Shown piece after piece: positions 56,293 through 64,000 of a DNA stretch of 64,000 nt. The position numbers and the translations under genes were made by a program. The notes under the pieces are model-generated. The model was not told the origin of the DNA and did no database searches. It saw only the letters and a list, made by a program, of their open reading frames with translations. This DNA is from Apostichopus japonicus (lineage: Eukaryota > Echinodermata > Holothuroidea > Aspidochirotida > Stichopodidae), in the NCBI RefSeq assembly GCF_037975245.1, contig NC_092572.1, positions 33,949,989 to 34,013,988 on the forward strand, read 5' to 3'. The stretch's first letter is position 1. Each line of letters starts with the position of its first letter.

Positions 56293-57253
56293 TACGAAGA
56301 TCTAGAGAGGACATGGTTAAAAAAAAAATATTACGTACGTACGTACGTAATAATACAACGTACGTACGTAATAATTATCACGTACGAGCGTGCTTATACT
56401 ACGTACGTACGTAATAATATCACGTACGTCCGTCATATTACTACGTACGTACGTCATAATTACTACGTACGTACGTGATAATTACTACGTACGTACATAA
56501 TAATTACTACGTACTTATATAGGGATTATCACGTACGTATTTAATAATTATAACGAATGTACGTGTTTAGTGATATAGCCTATGTTAACACTTGTCTAAC
56601 GTAAGCGAGCCTACGTTATATACTGCGGGTGATACATCTTCATATCAAAGATGGAGAGGGATGAACTTGTTCGTATGTACATTAATTTAGGGTTTAGCCA
56701 GAAGGAAATCCTTTATTACTTTGACAGCAAAGCATCGGATAATAGTTAGGCGAAAGACATCTCAGGCGCATTCTGAGGAGCCTTTTCTTGTATCGCATGA
56801 AACATTCAGACATTGTGGATGTGGAGATTTTTATATTGTGGCAAGCCTAAGCACATACATTCCTGCGGTGTTAGTCGAACGAACGTACCAATTGTCTGTC
56901 TCCGGCATTTTTTACTTAACTATAAGTATAAGCTTGACTTCTGTGGTATACGTATCTTGCATGTTGACAAATATGTTACAGTATGTACTGCCACTTCTTA
57001 CTATCTTCAGTATAGAACGTAAAATTATCACGTACCGTACGTACGTGATAAATATTACGTACGTACGTAATATTTATTACGTACGTTCGTTATAAATATT
57101 ACGTACGTACGTAATAAATATTACGTACATACGTAATATTTATTATGTACGTTATAAATATTACGTACATACGTAATATTTATTACGTACGTTATAAATA
57201 TTACGTACGTACGTAATATTTTTTTTGTACCATGTCCTCTCTAGATCTTCGTA
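56293..57253. mobile_element. Inner element with ACGTACGT palindrome arrays
   Basis: Perfect 25-bp inverted ends: TACGAAGATCTAGAGAGGAC then ATGGT at 56293-56317, and the complement ending at 57253. Between them are two arrays of about 20-bp units, left 56327-56550 (TACGTACGTACGTAATAATT type) and right 57020-57220 (ATTACGTACGTACGTAATAT type), around a central broken reading frame. A CpG-dense, self-complementary structure of this kind should fold into many hairpins. Confidence 0.85.
56651..56990 (+). pseudogene. Integrase-like reading frame remnant
   Basis: MERDELVRMYINLGFSQKEI starts at 56651. After frame changes come AKHRIIVRRKTSQAH, then EPFLVSHETFRHC, and in another frame YKLDFCGIRILHVD (about 56920-56965). 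The order resembles DDE-integrase-like proteins that are abundant in marine invertebrate genomes: an N-terminal HTH (xYxxLGxxxxEIL ... RTLxRxL), then VSxETVRxxL, then YDKLxxxGxxIHxxID. Several frameshifts and stops make it nonfunctional. The assignment is by pattern memory. Confidence 0.5.
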
Positions 57254-57738
57254 AGAACCAACCCCCTGCGTATAGTAATCATATGAAGGCAGCGTGGTAA
57301 AGCAATTGTTGAACAGCGCCGATGGCAACAACGTAAGTTTAGGGCAAACTGATTTCGTTGTCTAATCTAAGTTTGTTGTTGCCTAAACTAAAGTTGTTGC
57401 TGCTGTTTTACCATGCTGTTGCTCAAACTCACGTTGATGTCTAAAATTCCGTTAAACTTAGCAACGAAATATGTTTGCCCTATTCGCGTTCCATAGACTA
57501 GTGGGAGCTATCGCTCCCTGTGCATAACTTGAATTAGGCAAGGTTTTTCAACGACAGAAATGAGCTATGGCGATTTGAAGTTCGCACGTACGCAACGATG
57601 TTCACATGGCACACACAATGTTGTACAGTGCAATGCGATGTGTAACAGGAAATGGTATTTTGGTTGATCGATGAGTAAAACTTGAAGTTAGCTTGCTGCA
57701 ACGGGCCAGGCATTTTTGCCGCGCTGTGTCTTTGATAT

Positions 57739-58464
57739 TTGTACAATTTGGCGGAACTTTATTGGAATTTAAAAAAAAAAAAGGATTTCTGTAAAAATAC
57801 GGAAGACTTAGGGTTAGGGTTAGGGTTAGGGTGCATGCCTGTTGCTCTGTTCCAAACACTATTAGGCAAATTAACCATGGAGATATATGGAACTATTAGC
57901 TACAAACTACTTGATTGTGAACATTGTTTCTTTGTAGTTCTGCCATTTATTCTTCCCTCTGACCATCAGGTTTCCTTTCGATATCCAACATATGTATTAG
58001 TTTTACAATGTGTTCAACCAGTTTTGAGTAAAATAATAAATCAGTTTTGGAAGGAAGATTGTCAGAGAGTCACCGAGAACTGTTATTGCAATTGTTCGTA
58101 TTTTGTTACGGCTGTAGTATGCATGTTATTGTTTGATGTAATTTGTTCTACATTTGCTTTAGGTTCATTACCTATTGTGGTGGGTTTCAGCCTTTCAGGT
58201 TATCGTTATGTGGAAGAAAAGTTAATTTTGAAACCACATGTGCTCATAGTTTTATGTGTTGGTGGACAGTTACCAGATGGTTCTTCCTTAACTTCACAGT
58301 GTTTGTGTGTATTACTTTTATACATGTTTCATAATTGCTATACTAAACAAAGAGGTGCCTCTGTATCTCTGTATCTTGACATTAGATATTTCAGAACTAT
58401 TGCCAGTAAATGCTCTCATAGCTACCGTATATTTGTAGTATGCACACCCTGGTTAAAACACTAA
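57739..58464 (+). CDS. Unexplained 241-codon open frame
   Basis: The longest open frame outside the known genes. It begins in or just before a TTAGGG repeat, which is translated as LGLGLGLG, and continues with Cys- and hydrophobic-rich sequence (EHCFFVVLPFILPSDHQVSF, CSYFVTAVVCMLLFDVICST). I recognise no domain. Long frames are unlikely by chance in this AT-rich DNA, so it may be a relic of a coding region carried by the 54373-59710 element. No splice or promoter evidence. Confidence 0.25.
   Translation: MYNLAELYWNLKKKKDFCKNTEDLGLGLGLGCMPVALFQTLLGKLTMEIYGTISYKLLDCEHCFFVVLPFILPSDHQVSFRYPTYVLVLQCVQPVLSKIINQFWKEDCQRVTENCYCNCSYFVTAVVCMLLFDVICSTFALGSLPIVVGFSLSGYRYVEEKLILKPHVLIVLCVGGQLPDGSSLTSQCLCVLLLYMFHNCYTKQRGASVSLYLDIRYFRTIASKCSHSYRIFVVCTPWLKH
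57808..57831. repeat. Interstitial telomere repeat, four TTAGGG units
   Basis: Four exact TTAGGG units, the animal telomere repeat, stand in a nontelomeric setting. A two-unit CCCTAACCCTAA-like piece is at 46388-46399. Such tracts arise at break repair or are carried by mobile elements. Confidence 0.9.
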
Positions 58465-60439
58465 CTTCTTTCTCCCATTATCACCAAAATCTTGAATACA
58501 TTGCATGCAGAAGTTTGTGACACTTTATTAGAAATTTGCCATACACTTTGTGCATTCGAACTTTTATGAGGGTCACCCTACAAATATTGTAACTTCTTGT
58601 TCATTGACTCAGAGTTGGCAATCAGAGCTGGAGCATGAGTTCAAGTATGAACACATATAAACTGTAGGAGATTTTGGTATTTAACATATTTGCGGTTAAA
58701 TTGTCAACACAGGACCAAGACCAGGTGATCCAATGTGAACACAGCCTAAGAGCTCCTGAAGTAATGCAACATACTGCATCACACATCTGAAATTCTTCTT
58801 TGCTGAAAAGTGCTATTATATCATCCATACAGAAGCTTGCAGTATATGTATTTTAATAAACAAAAATTGTCAATAAACAGGGTGTCAAGAAAAGTGAAAG
58901 AAAAATGGTTTGGTGCTCATACCATCTCAATGTTAATAAAGACCCATCATTCTGACCCACTAGAGAACTTCCACACCCTAGGGGTCTAACATCTGTATTG
59001 TTTAAAGTGATGCACACAAAATTTAAATGAGCTTACCATTATCATTTCAAGTGATGATTTGCATACTTAACTGAAAGTGAAATATAGATTTCCAATGGAA
59101 TAAAAATTTTGTGAGACGGTAAACCTTCTTTTCACTATTACTGTTACCTAAGTTGTTCCATTAGCCACAAGTAAATGCTGCAGTATTGTGAACAGCTGTC
59201 AACATGGAAACTCTGGGTGAAGCTCTGTCACAAATTGAAATTTTAGGGATACCCAGTAACACTCTTGTTTGTGACGGACGTACATTTACCATATAATTTC
59301 ACACGTTTACGTCCGTCACAAAAAATTGTACGTCCGTCACAGAGGAATTTTTGAAAATATTTCAGGGAAGTGATAAAGGTTTCAACTGCTTGTTTAATGA
59401 CATGCGTAGTTAAGAGTCCTCTCCATAGCATGTATAGTAGTTTTTAATTGCATCACATTCCAATTCACAGAAACTTTCAAAAGAAAAATATGATCTGAAA
59501 AAGTCACTTTCTCTGGGTACGTCCGTCACAGGGAGGTTTTTTGAGTATTTTTGTAGTTTATTTGGATGGACAAGGAATGAAACTCCATACAAGAATAGTA
59601 CAAGGTAGATGTTCCATAAAACCCAAATGAAAAGTTATCTCCTATATATAGCCATTGAGATATGGATCAACAAACTGTCGGAAATGTACGTCCGACTTTA
59701 CGGAATTGCCGTACTTCTTGTGTACACAAATGGGGCCCTCGTCTGGGTCAGGTCGTTGTTTACCTTTATATGGAAAAACTTTACTTTCTGCTTTTTAATT
59801 GGTGGCTTCAGAGGCATGATACTCTGTGAAAAGATGATGACAAGTATTTTTTTTTATATTTTCTTACAATCCTGTACATGTCTGGCAGTTGGTTTTACTT
59901 TTCTTTGGTTATATTGCCACATGGAAGCTTGAATGACTTATTGTTATTGTAATTTGGCAAAGAACACAGGCATTATTAGAGAGCTTTAGAGAGTCACTTC
60001 TAGGTTCAGAGGGATGCTGAGTAACCAACGTAACATGTTATCGAAGTGGTGAGTAAGCGCGACTTTCTATGAAAATTTAATGTGAGAAAGCTTCTCCTCT
60101 GTTGTACAATATAACAGTGAAAATATGTGAGTCATTTAACTACATTTGTTTCCTAGTTAAAGTTTCAAGATATAAAAGATATTATTTCTATTCATGATGC
60201 AACTGTCGTGTACATACACATTTCACATTCAAACTACAACTGATATCCAAAAAAATACTGAGTAAATAGCAATGGGCTCATACAATAAGTTGGCGAAAGC
60301 CTATTAGTACTACAGATACTGCGTTTAGTTTGTTTAAGTACTTAAACCAAAAGATGAATCACAGGAAAGATAAAGTCCATGAAACCTTCAAGAAAAACAA
60401 TACCACATTACATTTGAATTCTTTCCAATTTTAACAACC

Positions 60440-60880
60440 ATTATTAACAGAGGTTGTTTCTGGTTTTAAGATATTGTGTACATATGAGGTCATATTTTGA
60501 CCCCTCTTGACCCAAATGACCTGTGATCTCCATTAAAAGGAAAAGGCTACTTGTACTCAGTATGGAACACCTTCCCTACAATACTAAACATGAGATATGC
60601 CTCCAAGTTTCCTTTGAACATGTGATATTAAAGTAACAAAGTTTTTACAATCTGACCCAGTCTGACCTCCACACAATAAAAAACGGTGCTCAATGTGGTC
60701 CACCTGCATACCAAATTAAAGATTTGTCAAATCGTCTCTTGAGGTATGATGCTTACAATGTTTTCACAATATGACCACTGTTGACCCAAATGACCTCTGA
60801 TCTTCACTACCTCTCACAAAAATAATAGGCGTCTGGTACTCAATTTGGTGGTACACCTTCATATCGCATATGTGATTTCT
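60440..60880. repeat. Tandem relic, about 136-bp units
   Basis: TTGACCCAAATGACCTCTGA-like phrases occur at about 60509 and 60781, with an intermediate degraded unit near 60660 (TCTGACCCAGTCTGACCTCC). Each is followed by a GGTACTCAAT/TGTACTCAGT word. It looks like the reverse-oriented GGTCA minisatellite family of 7.3-8.3 kb. Confidence 0.55.
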
Positions 60881-62050
60881 TCACTTCTTGCCAGACGCTA
60901 ATTGAACTTGACTACCCTTCTTGTGGGCCTATACTGTATTGAAGTACATTACAATTATATACTGCACCGTCGGATATTGGGAAATAACAGCTATGTGCCG
61001 CCATGGGATATGTCACGCGTGACTCGTGCACACCCACTGGCTGACAGATTTCTCCTGGTTTTTCAAACTGTCTGGTTACCAGCAACTTAATGTAATCACC
61101 AAATGTGATGATCACACATACTGTAAACAAATTAGCAGTGACATTATTTTAGTTGCATACAGATTGAGAAGCTGAAGTTTATCACCCCTTTGATAACTAG
61201 CTAAAGCAGACATTTCTTAAGGGGCAAATTTCATTTTCTAATGCACAGAAGACCTATCCTAGGCTTGGCAGGTTAGACTAAATGATAATAGACTAGATAA
61301 TATACGAAGAATAAAACACCGTACCCAGCGATACTTCAATGACGCCTAGGTCTGCATGTTGTAGTATTATGAGGATTTGTGTTGAAAACTGCACCACCTT
61401 GATTGAATAATTGGCATTTGCAAAAAAAGAAAACAAATGTGCTATACTGTATGTAGGACACACCTTTAATGTCTTTGGCATGCTTTCAGTTAGGTTTATC
61501 ACAAACAGTGACCATTTTTGTTTCCTAGCATTATACAATTTCCACAGTAGGTTAATATAAATATTTATGCCTATATCATATATGCGAGTAGGAGAACCCC
61601 GTCTCGTCAATCTAGCACCAAACTCAAAAGAAAACAAATCCTATTTCCTCTGCCTTAATTGTGTTACATTTTCCCCCTTCAAATTACATACAAGTGTTCC
61701 AGAGTTGTTTCTCATGCATTTAGTATATATAGTTTACTGCTCAGTTCAAACCAAAAGGTTATACTTTTCAGTGGCAAGGTATTAACGATTGCATAAAGTA
61801 CCTGTTTTTTTTCCGCGACTTAAGGGCAAGGGTGGATAATTTGGTGCTACTGTACATTGCTTAGAAGTGATTCACCTTCTTGTACATAGGCCTATATATT
61901 ACTGTGTAAATTGTATAACACCAGGAATGCCTGTCTGTCGGCTTAATGACCGTTTAGGCCTAACCTAAATGTCACAAAAATATCTATGGTTTCTTCAACT
62001 ACACACGCCTTTAGGAATTAGGGTCAAAAGGGGTACTTACCACTTAGAAA

Positions 62051-62640
62051 AGTGCATGCCTTTCCGCCATGTTAACACCATGGCGGTAGAGCACTTTTTC
62101 TACTGTATGATGGCGGTAAGAGTACATAACTGTGGGTAGGGATAACGTTAATATGTAGGTTAGGAATAACAAGGAATGGATTGTTAGGATGGGGTAAAGA
62201 TGGGCTAGGGAACAAGAAATTCCCAGAATTATGAGGTAATTAGGAATAGTTGTAAAGCTTTGTTAGGACAACTTATGATTCAAGCACTGTTCAATGTTCA
62301 ACACATGCACTGTATATTGCTCCACTTCACACAACCAATAAGGGCCCGTCTGTCCCCAAATAGGTCTTCTAAAGTTCTAATTTCTATATCAACAACTAGA
62401 ATCTCTCAATTTTTATTTTAATTCAATTACTTTGACCAACCTTTGAACATTTGAAGATGGTATACCTCTCCTTCCATGCGATTTAAAGTAAGTTTCACGG
62501 GTGCATTCCTGTACACCAGTGTAAAGTCCTTCCAAAAATGTACGTTCCGCAAGAGACGGTGCCATGGGGGAAATGCACGAATCCTATGGCGGAAAAATAT
62601 GGCGGCATGTACCTAGGCTATGGCGGAATGGCACTAGACC
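62051..62640. repeat. GGCGGAA repeat with palindromes, MITE-like
   Basis: CCGCCATGTTAACACCATGG followed by CGG (62065-62088) is a near-perfect palindrome. GCGGAA-type words recur at 62587, 62601 and 62621. The ends AGTGCATGCCTTTCCGCCAT (about 62051) and ATGGCGGAATGGCACT (ending about 62635) are imperfect inverted repeats. No coding sequence. Confidence 0.45.
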
Positions 62641-63073
62641 TAGATTCGGGTTAAATACTACTATGTTTACTTTTGTTAGGGAAAAACCTTAGGTACCTGG
62701 CATAGAGGCTGTACGACTTTAATAACCTAGGCCTAGTGGGACTTGTGTTCAATTCTGACCATCAAACACTCCCGCATTTGCAAAAACCAACGCACGATGC
62801 AGGGTATACTAGGCCTAGTACTAGTAGCATGGACACTTCGAAGTTCGGACACCTAAACCTATAAAACTATATCTTCTGGTATAAATCACCTGAAAATATA
62901 CTTGATATGGTGGGAAAAGTGTGTCATAGTACGATACAGGGCCAAACGTTCTTTCCTGCAAACTGTTTTCACGTTGCATTCCAAGAAGATTCTTCGTGAT
63001 TGTGGAACTGGTGTTTCTTTGCTAGAGTATTGCGAAGTTCGGACACCCGGCCGCGAATATTTTTTTCCCAAAC

Positions 63074-64000
63074 TGAACTGACACTGAAATTATTTCCTCG
63101 ATTCTGATTGGTTCTCAGCGAGCATGTGATATACTTTAGTTTTCAACATCGATCCTCCATAATCTGTCGATATCAGTTTGATCAACCCGAACAAATTTAA
63201 GATATTCACATTAGCAACTTCCCAGAAATTTTGGTAGGTATATATGAACGAAAGTATGTAGTGAAGCAACTATTCCCAACTACTGCGCCCATTATAGGCA
63301 GTCCTCGATCGTTTGTTTACTTGCTTGACTCCGCTCTACACAGCACATACATGTAATGTAGCCTATTGTACTGTGTATAGTATACAACACAATAAAACAG
63401 TGCATTTGTAATTGTATACTTGAAGCCGATGTACGTGTGTACGAGGTGTTTGTGTACATTCAGGGTTGCGATACTTCTAGTTTTATAATCATAAATTCAA
63501 AATGTATACAGTAAATGAATCTAGATAGGCCTAATCGAATATGCATTGGCCATGAAGACGCGCGAGTGTGTGTCAGCCATTGAGTGTACACTTGTAACAT
63601 GGCATTTGTACGTACGGAAACACATGTTTACCAGCACCATTAGAATTTCTTGTACATGGTGACCTAGTAGGCCTGCATTAACCGTATATACGTATTCGTA
63701 TTAGTTCGAGATCTCAAATTCACTAATATAGGCCGTACCGCCTTTACAGTAGCTCTTGATAACTGAAACAGTGAAAGTGGAAGCCTCACATTGTATCTAC
63801 TGTACATGCAGGCACACTTAGGCCTACATACTAACTTAGCCTATATAAGGCCTACACACATATTTTTGACATGATGCGGCCCATGAGGATTGGCATGACC
63901 AACACTAACAGTGTCACATACATTCATTGATAAACGCAGACTACCATTCCGGCTTTGATCAGCCAATCAGAATCGAGGAAATAATTTCAGTGTCAGTTCA
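63074..64000. mobile_element. Inverted-repeat element reaching the window end
   Basis: TGAACTGACACTGAAATTAT followed by TTCCTCGATTCTGATTGG (63074-63111) returns as its reverse complement at 63963-64000, about 39 bp with practically full identity. The right arm ends exactly at the last base shown, so the true end may lie outside. The spacing is about 0.93 kb. No gene is seen inside. Confidence 0.8.

Larger units (their letters stand above)
55825..57520. mobile_element. Middle nested element with long inverted ends
   Basis: CAGGGGAGCGATAGCTCCCA, continuing CTAGTCTATGGA (55825 on), is repeated inverted up to 57520. The similarity continues inward for roughly 100 bp (AACTAAAGTTGTTGCTGCTG near 55905 and 57385, in the same orientation). 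TGCA flanks both sides (55821-55824, 57521-57524), a possible 4-bp target duplication. It contains the 56293-57253 element. Confidence 0.7.
54373..59710. mobile_element. Large element with GTACGTCCGTCACA subterminal motifs
   Basis: Candidate ends are GGCAGTTCCGTAAAC at 54373-54387 and TTTACGGAATTGCC at 59697-59710 (13 of 14 inverted). Motif GTACGTCCGTCACA lies at 54735, with variants at 54889, 54911, 54924 and 54939, and again at 59270 (inverted), 59308, 59328 and 59518. The organisation parallels the 48896-51029 element (GGCAG(G/T)TCC ends, GTGACG-containing motifs), so both may belong to one family. Other elements are nested inside. The exact outer borders and target duplication are uncertain. 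Confidence 0.6.

Overview
The window looks like animal nuclear DNA: AT-rich, with coding sequence split into short exons with GT-AG junctions, long introns, microsatellites and many layers of transposons. The gene content (a DED/NACHT/ZU5/death-domain immune receptor and a KDZ-type transposase gene) and the repeats fit a marine deuterostome. An echinoderm, perhaps a sea cucumber, is my best guess, but nothing in the sequence proves it. No rRNA, tRNA or CRISPR array was seen.

Region 1 (1-19.8 kb, + strand) is one gene of at least 14 exons, open at its 5' end. I joined 348-618, 957-1256, 2628-4366, 4656-4858, 5308-5384, 6266-6327, 8625-8685, 9738-10061, 10692-10915, 12777-12902, 14041-14187, 15296-15400, 16146-16295 and 19562-19795. 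Every junction keeps the reading frame, giving about 1340 residues. The domain order is DED-like, DED-like, NACHT ATPase, degenerate helical region, ZU5, UPA, linker, death domain. ZU5 plus UPA equals the FIIND of NLRP1 and CARD8, so this is an NLRP1-like layout with other death-fold domains at both ends, and it has a Phe-Ser at a plausible self-cleavage site. Probable 3'UTR exons follow the stop codon.

Region 2 (19.8-30.8 kb) is mostly noncoding and transposon-derived: nested hAT-type elements (24.56-26.23 kb), a fragment of a non-LTR reverse transcriptase (26.23-26.5 kb) and the 3' end of a Ty3/Gypsy-like element with its LTR (29.95-30.75 kb).

Region 3 (30.9-54.35 kb, - strand) holds a second multi-exon gene related to KDZ transposases. 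Reading leftwards it has a Cys/His N-terminal piece, KDZ C-terminal exons, a homeodomain-like helix-turn-helix, an HMG-box-like segment and a C-terminal chromodomain. The last eight exons join in phase apart from one missing base in a T-run. In-frame stops in the N-terminal exon and at the helix-turn-helix exon suggest decay.

Region 4 (48.1-51.1 kb and 54.37-59.71 kb) holds two DNA transposon-like elements with similar GGCAG-type ends and subterminal CpG-rich motif arrays. The second contains an element inside an element: 55825-57520 encloses 56293-57253, which is full of ACGTACGT palindrome arrays around a broken integrase-like reading frame. Region 5 (59.7-64 kb) holds small repeats, a palindromic GGCGG repeat and an inverted repeat whose second arm ends exactly at the window edge.
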